From Verrucomicrobium sp. (GTDB lineage Bacteria; Verrucomicrobiota; Verrucomicrobiia; Methylacidiphilales; UBA1321), in assembly GCA_017849585.1 (NCBI GenBank), contig JAFIGT010000037.1, forward strand, positions 1 to 54,569: a stretch of DNA of 54,569 nt. Direction: 5' to 3'. Shown here piece after piece: positions 42,719 through 51,754 of this stretch (position 1 is the stretch's first letter; every line of letters starts with the position of its first letter). A model generated the notes under the pieces. It saw only the letters and a list, made by a program, of their open reading frames with translations. It did not search any database and was not told the origin of the DNA. The translations under genes were made by a program, and so were the position numbers.

Positions 42719-44589
42719 GCACGCGCGCCTTGTCCTTTTCCTTGCTTCTCGCTTTCGTGTGCAGCGCGGGTGTGGCGTGGGCGCAGACGGCGGATTCCGT
42801 CAATAGCGGTGGCGGCGGGGCCGCTCCGGCCGCGAGCGCGCCGGCTTCCTCGGGCGCGTCTTCCGGCGGCTCCTCGTCGAAAGGCGGGACGCTGGGCAAT
42901 GACCTGCCGTTTTTTGATCCGGGCAATGAGGTGCTGAGCTGGGATGGCAAGAAGTGGAATGTGAACGACAACCGCATTTTCCGCGCGCGGTTTGAGAAGT
43001 ACTTGAATGCCGAGGAGGAGACCACGGCGGATGACGAGGCGTATCGCAAGGAATTGCAGGCGATCATGGACAAGATCACGCCCGGCCCGAACATCAATCT
43101 CGACGAGGCGTGGAGTCTTTTGCCGAAGGCGTCGAAGTATCGCATCGATGCGAACCTGTGCGATTCGCTGGCCAACGCGGTGTACACGGTGTGGCTTTCC
43201 AAGCGCGAGATCAATCGCCTGAGCAAGGCGAATGAAGCGCTTGAGAAGGAGCGCGAGACGCTGGAGTGGAATGCGCAGATGTCGGTGAGCGATCTCAGCA
43301 CCAACAAGGGGCCGAGCAAGGCGTGGTCGAGCGAAGCCGCCGCGCAGTGGGCGAAGGAAAATGAGATGAAGCGCGACATGCGGATGCAGCCGTACATCAA
43401 GCGGCTGGCCGAGGTGGAAGTGATGTCGAAGGCGAACCTGCTCAAGAAGGATGCTTCCGAGTTGCAGGCCAAGGTGGAGTTTCAAGCGCTGATCGTGCAG
43501 TTCTTTTTTCAACGCCGCTTCCAGCATGTGGTGATCGGAAGCCGGTTTTACCGCACGCTCTTTGGTGACGGCGACACGCAGTTGAAGCTGCAGGGCGACG
43601 CGAAGAAGTTGCTGACGGATTCCTCCGGGTTGCCGCCGACCCTGAGCGTGCTGGACAGTCTCGCCAACGAGGCGATGCGCGACGTGCAGGAGGGAATCGA
43701 GGCGTATAATTTCCTGTTGTCGAAGAATGAACTGAGCAGCGCGACGCAACGTCTGGCGGAATCGTTCGCCGTGGGCGAGTACATGCCCGCCGTGCGCACG
43801 CTGCCGCGGGAGAAGAAGCGCCGCGCGCTGGAGTTCACGCAGAAGACGAATCAACTCGTCGCGGCGATCGAGGTGAAGGATTACGCGCGTGCGGAAAAGA
43901 TCGTCAAGGAGCTCGACCAGACCGCGAAGGACTTTGATAATTCCAAGCCGATGGCGGCCATCGAAACGGCGAAGACGGTGAGCGCGCTGCATCTGGCCAA
44001 GGCGCGCAACGCGGCGGCGAGCGGGGATCGTTTGACGCTCGAAAACGAACTCAAGGCGGCAATGGAAATCTGGCCGCGCAACCCGGCGCTGGGTGAAGTC
44101 TCCGGCGCGATCTTCAGCCAAGCCGATGTGCAACAGCAAGCCTTGTCCGACTTGGATCGCCTGCTCAGCCAGAAGAATTACCGGCAGATTTTCGACGACA
44201 AGGTGAAGTTCATCGCCGCGACGGCGCTCTTCCCGGAGAGGCAGGAGAAGCTCCGGCTCGTGCTCGACAAGATGCAGACGATCGAAGGTGCCATCATTCG
44301 CGCCAACGAAGTGGCCAAGCGTGGCGACGCCTACGGCGCCTGGGAAAGTGTGGAGCAAGTTTTCCGCGCGAACCCGGAGGATATCAAGCTCAACCAGCTC
44401 CGGGCCGATCTCACGACACAGGCGGCGGAGTTTGTGCGAAGCCTGACGACGGCGCAGGATCTGGAGTCGAAGAAGCAGACCGGCTCTGCGCTGGCGTGGT
44501 ATTTGAAGGCGCAGCAGATTTATCCGCCGAGCGATTTTGCCCGCGAAGGCATCGCGCGCGTGGTGAAGCAGATTTTGCCCGACTCGTAG
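42715..44589 (+). CDS. Large exported helical protein of unknown function
   Basis: The protein is 624 residues from the ATG at 42715. A signal peptide (MSTRALSFSLLLAFVCSAGVAWAQ) is followed by a Gly/Ala/Ser-rich low-complexity stretch (about 25-60). The long, charged, mainly helical body has Ala-rich tetratricopeptide-like spacing near its end (MEIWPRNPALGEVSGAIF, AWESVEQVFRANPEDIKLNQ, SALAWYLKAQQIYPPSDFA). No catalytic motif or known family is evident. An in-frame extension to 42532 exists but lacks the signal peptide at its start. It is translationally coupled to the small anchored protein upstream and ends before a strong terminator. Confidence 0.8.
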   Translation: MSTRALSFSLLLAFVCSAGVAWAQTADSVNSGGGGAAPAASAPASSGASSGGSSSKGGTLGNDLPFFDPGNEVLSWDGKKWNVNDNRIFRARFEKYLNAEEETTADDEAYRKELQAIMDKITPGPNINLDEAWSLLPKASKYRIDANLCDSLANAVYTVWLSKREINRLSKANEALEKERETLEWNAQMSVSDLSTNKGPSKAWSSEAAAQWAKENEMKRDMRMQPYIKRLAEVEVMSKANLLKKDASELQAKVEFQALIVQFFFQRRFQHVVIGSRFYRTLFGDGDTQLKLQGDAKKLLTDSSGLPPTLSVLDSLANEAMRDVQEGIEAYNFLLSKNELSSATQRLAESFAVGEYMPAVRTLPREKKRRALEFTQKTNQLVAAIEVKDYARAEKIVKELDQTAKDFDNSKPMAAIETAKTVSALHLAKARNAAASGDRLTLENELKAAMEIWPRNPALGEVSGAIFSQADVQQQALSDLDRLLSQKNYRQIFDDKVKFIAATALFPERQEKLRLVLDKMQTIEGAIIRANEVAKRGDAYGAWESVEQVFRANPEDIKLNQLRADLTTQAAEFVRSLTTAQDLESKKQTGSALAWYLKAQQIYPPSDFAREGIARVVKQILPDS

Positions 44590-44688
44590 TGCCGGGCTGT
44601 GTCAATCTTCACGGGAGTTCCCGCGATCGCTGGCTCCACGTGGCACCTGATTTCTTGCGAGGATTCGCCGTGATGTTTCGGAAAAGCT

Positions 44689-44725
44689 CAAAACCCGTTT
44701 GACGGCTGGCGTCAAACGGGTTTTG
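44689..44725. terminator. Bidirectional terminator, perfect 16-bp stem
   Basis: CAAAACCCGTTTGACG (44689-44704) and CGTCAAACGGGTTTTG (44710-44725) pair perfectly around loop GCTGG. The stem ends in TTTT on both strands. It lies between the converging 624-residue gene and the DUF4410 lipoprotein gene. Confidence 0.88.
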
Positions 44726-44748
44726 GACTTGGTACGGTCGGCGATGGA

Positions 44749-45576
44749 TTATTGCGGACGGCTCTTGGCCATCGCCACGCGTTCGGAATCGTTCTTGGGC
44801 GTGCCGCTGTAATAGATCAGGGTGTCGCGGATGGTCCGGGCGGTGCGGGCCATGTCTTGATATTGGTTGGTGAACTGGTTGTTGTTCACTTCGGGAATCT
44901 CGTTCGCCTGCGTCGGGTTCGGGAAGGGACGGGTGCTGCCTTCGGAGTAGGCCACGGCGGCCCCGGCGGCGGTGCCACCGGCGATGAGGGAGATGCCGGT
45001 CGTGCCTTGGGCGCCCTTGGCGATTGCGCCGGCGGTGCCGCCCGCAGGCATCAAGCCGGGAACGTAGCTGCCGCTGCCTTTTTGGTCATCGGAGATGCCG
45101 GTATCGAACGACATGATGTAGGCGGTGGTGGAGACGCTGAGGTCGTAGACGTAGACGCGACAGGTGAAAACGGATTGTCCGGCACCCATGCCGATGCTGT
45201 TGCGGAGAATGCCACTGCCGGCATAGACGCGCAGGAATTCACCGCGAATGAGCCAGCCGCGATCCGGCAAGGCATCGGGGCCCCACGTTTTTTTGGCCGG
45301 GCCGATTTTTTGGAGTCGCTCGATCAAGACGTCCTGAAAGGAGGTGGTCAGCTCTTTCTTGTAGGTTTCGAGCTCGTGGCCGCTGCGCTTGACGAGGAAG
45401 CTGGCGTGCTCATTGGAAAAAGGTTCTACGAGGATCTCGGGCGGGTTGGCCGAGAGGCGCTCGCTGGGCGCTCGTTGCACGTTGGCATTATCAATTCCGG
45501 CGCAGGCACCGAGGAAAAGAGTTGCGCTGAGAATCGCCAAGAAGGCGGTCGGCTTCATCAGTCGAGGCGTTGCCAT
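44749..45576 (-). CDS. DUF4410-type lipoprotein
   Basis: The 275-residue protein has a lipoprotein signal: hydrophobic core FLAILSATLFLGAC with the lipobox LGAC (Cys ~25). An ATG at 45558 is an alternative start. The mature domain resembles DUF4410: ILVEPFSN, TTSFQDVLIERLQKIG, GWLIRGEFLRVYAGSGILRNSIGMGAGQSVF and CRVYVYDL. A glycine/alanine-rich, membrane-like stretch follows (about 185-210). It should be anchored to a membrane in the envelope. The function is unknown. Confidence 0.8.
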   Translation of the reverse strand: MATPRLMKPTAFLAILSATLFLGACAGIDNANVQRAPSERLSANPPEILVEPFSNEHASFLVKRSGHELETYKKELTTSFQDVLIERLQKIGPAKKTWGPDALPDRGWLIRGEFLRVYAGSGILRNSIGMGAGQSVFTCRVYVYDLSVSTTAYIMSFDTGISDDQKGSGSYVPGLMPAGGTAGAIAKGAQGTTGISLIAGGTAAGAAVAYSEGSTRPFPNPTQANEIPEVNNNQFTNQYQDMARTARTIRDTLIYYSGTPKNDSERVAMAKSRPQ

Positions 45577-45690
45577 AACTCAAGGTTTACTAGTTTTGGG
45601 GTATTGTGGGCAAGAGAATTTACTTATTTGACTGGAAAATCTCATTCGGAGTTCTAAAGTAAAGTTTTTGTCGCTACCTTACCTTTTCTT

Positions 45691-46332
45691 ATGTGGGCAA
45701 CGTTTCTATCGTGGGATTTACAGGTGCTTCACCTCATTAACAAGGTGTGGACGCATCCCGTGCTGGATGGGGTGATGGCGGTGGTGAGCAGCTTTGCGCT
45801 GTTCAAAATTCCGCTGGCGATTGGCGTGGTGGCGTTGCTGATCTGGGGGGGCTTTCGCGAGCGCGTGTTTCTGGTGTTGATGATTTTCTGCGTACTTCTG
45901 GGGGATACGGCGATCGATGGTGGATTGAAGAAGATGGTGCAGCGGCCGCGGCCGCATGAGTATCTGGAGCAGGTGCGCATCGTGGATCTCAACGAAGTGC
46001 AGTGGTCGAAGCCGCATGATCATCCCGGCGGGAAGTCGTTTCCGTCCGGTCATGCGTTTAACAATGTGGCCATCGCTTTGGTGGCGACGGTGCTGTATGG
46101 CCGCTGGGCATGGCTGTTGTGGCCGTGGGCGATGCTGGTGAGTTACTCGCGCGTCTACACGGGATCGCATCATCCGAGCGATGTGCTGGCGTCGTGGATT
46201 TTGTCGCTGATTTATACGTGGATTGTTTTGCTCGTGGCCGAATGGTGCTGGCAACGGTGGGGAGCGCGGGTTTTTCCGAAGCTTCACGCGCGGCATCCTC
46301 AACTCATTTTCCAAAAGAAACCGATTTCATGA
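45691..46332 (+). CDS. PAP2-family membrane phosphatase
   Basis: The 213-residue protein has about five to six membrane helices and the three PAP2 motifs: KKMVQRPRP, PSGHAFN and SRVYTGSHHPSDV with its catalytic His. PAP2 enzymes dephosphorylate lipids such as undecaprenyl diphosphate or phosphatidic acid, or LPS. Its stop overlaps the GT39 gene by 4 bases (ATGA), which suggests a lipid-carrier recycling partner for that glycosyltransferase. That link is inference. Confidence 0.92.
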   Translation: MWATFLSWDLQVLHLINKVWTHPVLDGVMAVVSSFALFKIPLAIGVVALLIWGGFRERVFLVLMIFCVLLGDTAIDGGLKKMVQRPRPHEYLEQVRIVDLNEVQWSKPHDHPGGKSFPSGHAFNNVAIALVATVLYGRWAWLLWPWAMLVSYSRVYTGSHHPSDVLASWILSLIYTWIVLLVAEWCWQRWGARVFPKLHARHPQLIFQKKPIS

Positions 46333-48377
46333 CGACAACGACTTTTCCGGGGTCCGCCCCGTTACGCTGGACGCGCGAGGTGATGGTCGCGCTGTTGGTC
46401 CTCGCGGTGCTGACGCTGTTCCGCCTGTGGTATTGCACTTACCCGGACATCATCGAGGACGAGGCGTACTACTGGCTGTGGTCGAATCATCTCGATGCGA
46501 GTTATTACAGCAAAGGGCCGGGCATCGCGTGGACCATCGCGCTCGGCACGGCGATCTTTGGCGACAACGCGTTTGGCATTCGCTGGATCAGTGTGATTCT
46601 TTCGGCCGGGACCGGCTGGCAGTTGTTCCTGCTGGCGCGGCGGTTGTTCGATGAGCGCACGGCGTTGACCGCGCTGATGGTGGCGTGCGTGGTGCCGCTG
46701 CTGGCAATCGGATCGGTGTTGATGACGATTGATCCGCTGAGTGTTTTCTTCTGGGTCTGGGCGGCGAATCTGTTTTGCGATGCGTTGGCGCAGGATCGTT
46801 GGCGCGATTGGCTGCTGACCGGGTTCGCGGTCGGGTGCGGTTTTCTGGCGAAGTACGTGAACGCGCTTGAGCTGCTCTGCTTCCTCGGGTTTCTCGCGTG
46901 GTCGCCCGCGCACCGCAAGCATCTGCGCAATCCGAAGGCACTCGCGGCGCTGGGCGTTTTTGTGCTCTGCACGATTCCGGTGTTCTGGTGGAACGCGCAT
47001 CATGGCTGGATCACGGCGACGCATTTGAAGGAGCGCGGTGCGTTGCAGAAGAAGTTCACAATCCGGCCCGGCGAGTTTTTCCAGTTCGTGACGATGCAGG
47101 CGGTGGTGATTTCGCCTCTGCTGTTCCTCGGCGTGTTGATTTCGATTGGGGCGACGGTGTGCAAGAAATTGAAGAGTGATTCGGAGCGCTTGTTGCTCTC
47201 GCTCCTGCTGCCGATCTTCGGTTTTTATTCCGTGCTGGCGTTGAACGATAACGGCGAGGCGAATTGGACGGCGACGGGCTACATCGGCGCACTCATCCTC
47301 ATGGCGGCGGACTGGCGGCAGCGGGTGCAACGCGCGCCGCGCTGGCGTTGGGCGGTGATCGCGGCGCTTTCCCTCGCCGCACTGGAAGCGGCTGCGCTGC
47401 ACGAGACCGCGCCGTTGAACCTGCCGCCAAAAAGCGATCCGCTGAACCGCGTGCGCGGCTGGGAGGGATTCGGTCAGCATGTCGATGCAGCGATCAAGCA
47501 GCATCAACCGCAAATCATTATCGGAAACCGGTATCAGGTTGCCGCGCTCATCGCGTGGTATGTGCCGGGTCACCCGCAGACCTTCGTTCCCAATGCGGAC
47601 CGCATCCAGAATCAATTCTCCTTCTGGCCCGGTTACAAGGCGGAGCCCGGTGCGACGGCGCTCTTTGTGACGGATGAGTTGGATGGATTGCCGGATCGGT
47701 TGAAGCAGGAATTCTCGTCGATTCGAAAGGTCACGTCCTTCAGTACGATGTTTCGCGGAAAGAGGCTGAAGTCATACGACGTATACGTTTGTAAGGTGAC
47801 TCCAAATTATAGTCAGCCAGTTTACAATAAGACTCCATTGCCGATTTCGGCGCGCGAAAAAGAAGTCTTTGCGGCATGGCTAAAAGAGGAGATGAAAGAG
47901 AGCGGTCGAACGAATCCGGTGATTCAGAATCAAACGAAATTGCCGCTGATGGACCCACATAAGAGTCTGGAGGGGTATATCAACTCCCTTTTGTATGATG
48001 TGCCCCGAGGAGTGCCGTTTGATTTGGTTGAAGACTTTGGGAATAAGAATGTCACGCAAGCGGAACTAACTTCACAAATGCTTCCGGGAATTACGGCTAT
48101 AGTTCTGTCTGCAAGCGATGTAGATAAAGTTTTTGATCCATCAATCCGCAAAGGGAAGAAGAGTGGATGGGATGAGTTTTATAAGCGTTTTCCTAATTCC
48201 ATCGGTCTCATAACCTTTTCGCGAGTGGGATTTTCAAAGGATGGTAAATGGGCTCTCGTTTATGTGAGTCATTCATTTGGGAGTCTCGGTGCGAAATCCT
48301 GTCTCTACGTATTATCCCGGCAGGAGGATGGCTGGAAGGTCACTCCCATTAAGATAGGGACAATTTGGGCCTCATGA
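46329..48377 (+). CDS. GT39/PMT-type membrane glycosyltransferase with extra C-terminal domain
   Basis: The protein is 682 residues from the ATG at 46329. About ten membrane helices follow an early loop, YPDIIEDEAYYWLWSNHLDA, whose D-E pair is the ArnT/PMT catalytic signature. The soluble part to about residue 480 completes the family. Residues ~490-682 form an unrelated soluble domain (ISAREKEVFAAWLKEEM, GWDEFYKRFPNSIGLITFSRVGF, CLYVLSRQEDGWKV). Base composition changes sharply there: 47281-47340 has 44 G+C of 60, against 26 of 60 in 47761-47820. The enzyme would move a sugar from a polyprenyl phosphate to an acceptor at the periplasmic face. It is coupled to the PAP2 gene. Confidence 0.85.
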   Translation: MTTTTFPGSAPLRWTREVMVALLVLAVLTLFRLWYCTYPDIIEDEAYYWLWSNHLDASYYSKGPGIAWTIALGTAIFGDNAFGIRWISVILSAGTGWQLFLLARRLFDERTALTALMVACVVPLLAIGSVLMTIDPLSVFFWVWAANLFCDALAQDRWRDWLLTGFAVGCGFLAKYVNALELLCFLGFLAWSPAHRKHLRNPKALAALGVFVLCTIPVFWWNAHHGWITATHLKERGALQKKFTIRPGEFFQFVTMQAVVISPLLFLGVLISIGATVCKKLKSDSERLLLSLLLPIFGFYSVLALNDNGEANWTATGYIGALILMAADWRQRVQRAPRWRWAVIAALSLAALEAAALHETAPLNLPPKSDPLNRVRGWEGFGQHVDAAIKQHQPQIIIGNRYQVAALIAWYVPGHPQTFVPNADRIQNQFSFWPGYKAEPGATALFVTDELDGLPDRLKQEFSSIRKVTSFSTMFRGKRLKSYDVYVCKVTPNYSQPVYNKTPLPISAREKEVFAAWLKEEMKESGRTNPVIQNQTKLPLMDPHKSLEGYINSLLYDVPRGVPFDLVEDFGNKNVTQAELTSQMLPGITAIVLSASDVDKVFDPSIRKGKKSGWDEFYKRFPNSIGLITFSRVGFSKDGKWALVYVSHSFGSLGAKSCLYVLSRQEDGWKVTPIKIGTIWAS

Positions 48378-48454
48378 TTTCAGATTATCGGAATTGAATC
48401 GCCGGAGTAGCGGGATTCTGCTCGAATGAGGCAACCCCAACCGGAGGTGACGCG

Positions 48455-48826
48455 GTGATCACGAAGAAAGTCAAAGACCATATCGTCAATCAAACGCCTA
48501 CTTGCGGCATTGTGCGCGGGATTCTGAATCGCGCGGATTACGAGGGCGTGAACATTGCGGAGGCGATCAATATCGAGCCGACGAAGGCGCATTTCCATCG
48601 GACGTTCGATGAGATTTATTTTGTGCTGGATGGGGAACTGCAATTGCGCTTTCACGATCCGCACAACGGTCGCACGTGGGATGAAGTCTTACGCGCGAAC
48701 GAACTATGCGTGATCACCAAGGGCGTGCATCACGTGGTGATTAATGCGTCATCTCCCAACCGGCTTTGCGTGATCACAGTGCCGCATTTCGATGGCACGG
48801 ACGAAACGCCATCGAACGTACTTTAA
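48455..48826 (+). CDS. Cupin-domain protein
   Basis: The 123-residue protein begins at GTG, with GGAGGTGA five bases upstream, and no ATG fits. A cupin-2 barrel is indicated by HFHRTFDEIYFVLDGELQLRF (metal-binding His-His-Glu) and GVHHVVINAS (final His). It is probably a small metal-binding enzyme or sugar/ligand sensor; no specificity can be read. Its stop codon lies within a perfect hairpin shared with the converging beta-CASP gene. Confidence 0.85.
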   Translation: MITKKVKDHIVNQTPTCGIVRGILNRADYEGVNIAEAINIEPTKAHFHRTFDEIYFVLDGELQLRFHDPHNGRTWDEVLRANELCVITKGVHHVVINASSPNRLCVITVPHFDGTDETPSNVL

Positions 48827-48851
48827 TGGAGGACTCCGTCCTCCATTAAAG
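48821..48851. terminator. Bidirectional hairpin containing both stop codons of a convergent pair
   Basis: CTTTAATGGAGGA (48821-48833) and TCCTCCATTAAAG (48839-48851) form a perfect 13-bp stem with loop CTCCG. The TAA of the cupin gene (48824-48826) and the TAA of the leftward gene (48846-48848) occupy symmetric places in the two arms. Confidence 0.75.
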
Positions 48852-50219
48852 AGTGATCTCTTTGCCGGGGGTGGGGATGAGAACGCGCATGTCGGGGCGA
48901 CGGTTCTGGAGTTCGTGCTGGAACCATTCGAGCGCGGGGGTGTCGCCGTGGACGAGCACGCAGGTGCGAGGGTTTACTTCGAGAATGTAGTTGAGGAGAT
49001 CTTCGCGTTTGGCATGGGCGGTGAGATCGAAGTAATCGAGCTTGCAGCGCACTTCCTGTTCGCCGGCCAGTGGATTGATCACCACTTTTTCGCCCGGCTT
49101 CGCGGCGCGGAGTCGTCCGGCGGGGGAGTCGGGATCGCAATAGCCGATGAAGAAAATGCCGTAGTGTTTTTGCGGGAGGAAGTGTTGCGCGAAAAGGTTG
49201 GAGAGCGTTTTCTCCGTCATCATGCCGGAGCTGATGAGGTAGATGTGGCCCTTCTTTGGACGTGATTCGCGGGCGCGGCGGCCATCCATGATCTCGGGTT
49301 GCATCTGCGGGAGGAGTTGCAGATTTGGATAGGCGCGGGGCGTGACGTGCGAGAGCTTGTCGTAGATCTGGGTGAAGGAGCGGCCGAGGCCGCCGATGAA
49401 AATCGGCGTGCGCGGGAGTCGTCCTTGCTTTTGCAGGAGATGGAGAATGGTGAGCGCTTCCTGCGTTTTGCCGAGGGCGAAGACGGGAATGAGCACCGCG
49501 CCGCCTTGGTCGAAGATGTCGAGGATCGACTCGGCGAGGCGGTTGATCACGTTCTCGCGGGTGAAGTCGGGCGGGGTGGGATGTGCGCCGCGGGTGGTCT
49601 CGATGATAAGCGTGTCGATTTTCTCGCGAGGGAACACGGCGGCCTGCATGAGGGTCTGGTCGGAGAAGTTGACGTCGCCGGTGTAGAGGACGCGCTGGCC
49701 GCGGTGGTTGAATTCGATGCCGACGGAGCCGAGGATGTGGCCGGCGTCGTGAAAGGTGAAGGAGAGCGGTTCGCCGCCGAGGATGGGTTGGCCGTGGAGG
49801 TCGAGGGGGCGGCGCAGGGTGCAGGGTTGCCAGCGGGCGACTTGGTTGCCGAGTTCTTTGTGGGTGAAGAGCGGGTATTCGAGGATGTTTTTGTCCAGCC
49901 GCTGCTTGAGCATGATCTCGATGGAATTGTGCAGGAGCGGGTCGGCGAGTTGATAAGTGCCCTGACTCATGAAGACGCGGGCGCGGGGCTGTTCGCGGGT
50001 GATAACGGGCAGCCCGCCGGTGTGATCGTGGTGGGCGTGACTGACGAAGATGGCGTCGACGGAATCGACGGGGAGGAGGGAGAAATCGGGGAGGGCTTCG
50101 AGGCCGTCGAGGCGGGGGTGCATGCCGGCGTCGAGCACGATGCGGCCGTCGCCGTCAAAGTCGAGAAGGTAGGAATTCGCGCCGATTTCGTTGGCGCGCG
50201 TGAGATTGGTTAAGCGCAC
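48846..50219 (-). CDS. Metallo-beta-lactamase/beta-CASP RNA-processing-type nuclease
   Basis: The 457-residue protein has the MBL motif SHAHHDHTGG (HxHxDH), DAGHILGSVGIEF (third His) and TGDVNFSDQ. The beta-CASP module follows (GGAVLIPVFALGKTQEAL, HIYLISSGMMT) and then NPLAGEQEV and LVHGD. It resembles the CPSF73/Ysh1-like exonuclease group of bacteria. Likely a zinc-dependent cytoplasmic RNase; the target is unknown. The gene is on the same strand as the PDZ gene, 87 bases downstream of it. Confidence 0.9.
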   Translation of the reverse strand: MRLTNLTRANEIGANSYLLDFDGDGRIVLDAGMHPRLDGLEALPDFSLLPVDSVDAIFVSHAHHDHTGGLPVITREQPRARVFMSQGTYQLADPLLHNSIEIMLKQRLDKNILEYPLFTHKELGNQVARWQPCTLRRPLDLHGQPILGGEPLSFTFHDAGHILGSVGIEFNHRGQRVLYTGDVNFSDQTLMQAAVFPREKIDTLIIETTRGAHPTPPDFTRENVINRLAESILDIFDQGGAVLIPVFALGKTQEALTILHLLQKQGRLPRTPIFIGGLGRSFTQIYDKLSHVTPRAYPNLQLLPQMQPEIMDGRRARESRPKKGHIYLISSGMMTEKTLSNLFAQHFLPQKHYGIFFIGYCDPDSPAGRLRAAKPGEKVVINPLAGEQEVRCKLDYFDLTAHAKREDLLNYILEVNPRTCVLVHGDTPALEWFQHELQNRRPDMRVLIPTPGKEITL

Positions 50220-50306
50220 AATCTCACCAGTAAAACACAGGAGGCCGGGTGTTGGCGATGGGGAATCTCAGATTTCAAATGGGTGATTTCAGAGGTGGCA
50301 AATCGC

Positions 50307-51200
50307 TTACGGATTCGGCGCGGCGGGCTGGGTGGGCTTTTTCTTTTCCCAGACTTCGGGGACGGTGAGGCTGGGGGTGTTGGTGGGGCTGGAGTTGGTC
50401 GAGGTCTTGGGGCTGGACTCGATGATGGGGGAATCGAGGAAGCTGGAGTTAATGGAGGGCGGGAGCTTGACGGTGGCGACGCGTTCGGTGCCGTCGGAGG
50501 CTTTCACGGTGATGGGGAAGGACGATTTCATGGCCCGGATGGCGTCTTTTTTGATGACGTGATAGTCGTTGAGGTACGCGGTGAGTGAACCGCCGATGGG
50601 TCGCTCGCCGATCTTGCTAAGGATGTCGCCGGCCTTGATGCCGGCGCGTTCGGCGGGTTTGGTTTTTTCCACGGCGAGGACCGTCACGGCACCATTGATT
50701 TCCGCGAGGAGCATGCCTTCGGGCAGGACGAGGCGTTGGTCGTAGAATTTGAAATCTTCCGGGGTTGCGCCTGTGACAATGTAAACGATGCGGAGGTCGT
50801 CCGCGCCGAGGTTGGCGAGGGCGAGTTGAAAGTTGGTGATGCTGGGCCAGTTGGTTTCGCGGGAAATTTTTTGCCGGGCGAGTTCGGAGGGGGAAAGTTT
50901 GTCGGTATCTTTGAGCCGGTTGTCGCGGGTCCAGGAGGCGTCGGAGTTATTGGCGCTGCGGATGGCGCGCATGCGGTCATCGTCGGTGCGTGGGGGGATG
51001 TAGATGACGCGGAGGGTGGATTGGGCGGGGAGGATGGTGTTGTCGTTGATGAGGACGGTGTGCTTGGCGCGGACGCCATCAACGGTTTCCTCCATGGGAA
51101 AGGCGAGGCTGATTTCAGGCGTGGTATCGAGCGGGCGGTTTTGCGCGCGGACGGGGACGAGACTGCTGAGGAGCATGAGGACGGCAAGGAATCGGCGCAT
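50307..51200 (-). CDS. Exported PDZ-like domain protein
   Basis: The protein is 297 residues from the ATG at 51200. A signal peptide (MRRFLAVLMLLSSLVPVRAQ) is followed by an uncharacterised beta-rich region and, near residues 175-245, a PDZ-like segment: GAVTVLAVEKTKPAERAGIKAGDILSKIGERPIGG, then a binding-groove strand. The C-terminus is Ser/Pro-rich and low in complexity. There is no protease triad, so it may be a periplasmic adaptor. It is divergent from rnpB. Confidence 0.75.
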   Translation of the reverse strand: MRRFLAVLMLLSSLVPVRAQNRPLDTTPEISLAFPMEETVDGVRAKHTVLINDNTILPAQSTLRVIYIPPRTDDDRMRAIRSANNSDASWTRDNRLKDTDKLSPSELARQKISRETNWPSITNFQLALANLGADDLRIVYIVTGATPEDFKFYDQRLVLPEGMLLAEINGAVTVLAVEKTKPAERAGIKAGDILSKIGERPIGGSLTAYLNDYHVIKKDAIRAMKSSFPITVKASDGTERVATVKLPPSINSSFLDSPIIESSPKTSTNSSPTNTPSLTVPEVWEKKKPTQPAAPNP

Positions 51201-51220
51201 GGGGTATACTGTTTCGCTGA

Positions 51221-51249
51221 TTGCGTTGGTTGTCAATCTGCGGTAGATA
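51221..51249 (+). promoter_or_regulatory. Candidate promoter of rnpB
   Basis: TTGCGT (51221-51226) and TAGATA (51244-51249) have a 17-base spacer. The predicted start near 51256 agrees with the 5' end of the RNase P RNA judged from its terminal stem. Confidence 0.5.
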
Positions 51250-51254
51250 AGGTG

Positions 51255-51685
51255 GTGGGTGGATGGTCGCTCTCGGCGCAAGCTGGGAGAGGAAAGTCCG
51301 AACACCAGAAGGCAGCGTGCCGCAGAAAAGCTGCGGAGCGGCGTGGCTCAAGCTGCGCTGGATGGAAAGTGTCACAGAAAACAAACCGCCCCGGTCGCAA
51401 GATCGGGGTAAGGGTGAAAAGGCGGGGTAAAAGCCCACCGCCCGGTGAGTAATCATCGGGGCATGATAAACCCCACGCGGTGCAAGGCCAAACAGAGGCG
51501 TCGGGCCGCCTGTCCTCCCGGCTCCCTTCACGGGGATTCGGGACGCCTCGGGTACAGGTCGCACTCCGGCACGGTTCGCCGTGTCGAGTCGATCGGGGAA
51601 ACCCGATCGAAGATAAATGACCATCGGTGAGTGTCCACCGCCGCAAGGCGGAGACGTTCATTACAGAATTCGGCTTACAGCCCAC
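51255..51685 (+). ncRNA. rnpB: RNase P RNA (class A)
   Basis: Conserved blocks occur in the right order: GAGGAAAGTCCGAACACC near the 5' end, the CACAGAAAAC and AGGGTGAAAAGGCGGGGTAA region, a GCCCACCG block, AGATAAATGACCATC and ACAGAATTCGGCTTA near the 3' end. The ends are set by the P1 stem, GTGGG (51255-51259) with CCCAC (51681-51685), so they may be off by a few bases. It is the catalytic RNA that matures tRNA 5' ends. A terminator follows at once. Confidence 0.95.
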
Positions 51686-51689
51686 GATG

Positions 51690-51720
51690 AAGGGCGCTTC
51701 GGGAAACCGGGGCGCCCTTT
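51690..51720 (+). terminator. rnpB terminator
   Basis: AAGGGCGC (51690-51697) pairs with GCGCCCTT (51712-51719), with a nested CGG/CCG pair around GAAA. A short T run follows. It lies directly after rnpB and before the end of the converging DUF4388 gene. Confidence 0.8.
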
Positions 51721-51754
51721 CCCTTGGCGGGGCATGCGGTTTTTTGGCGATTCG

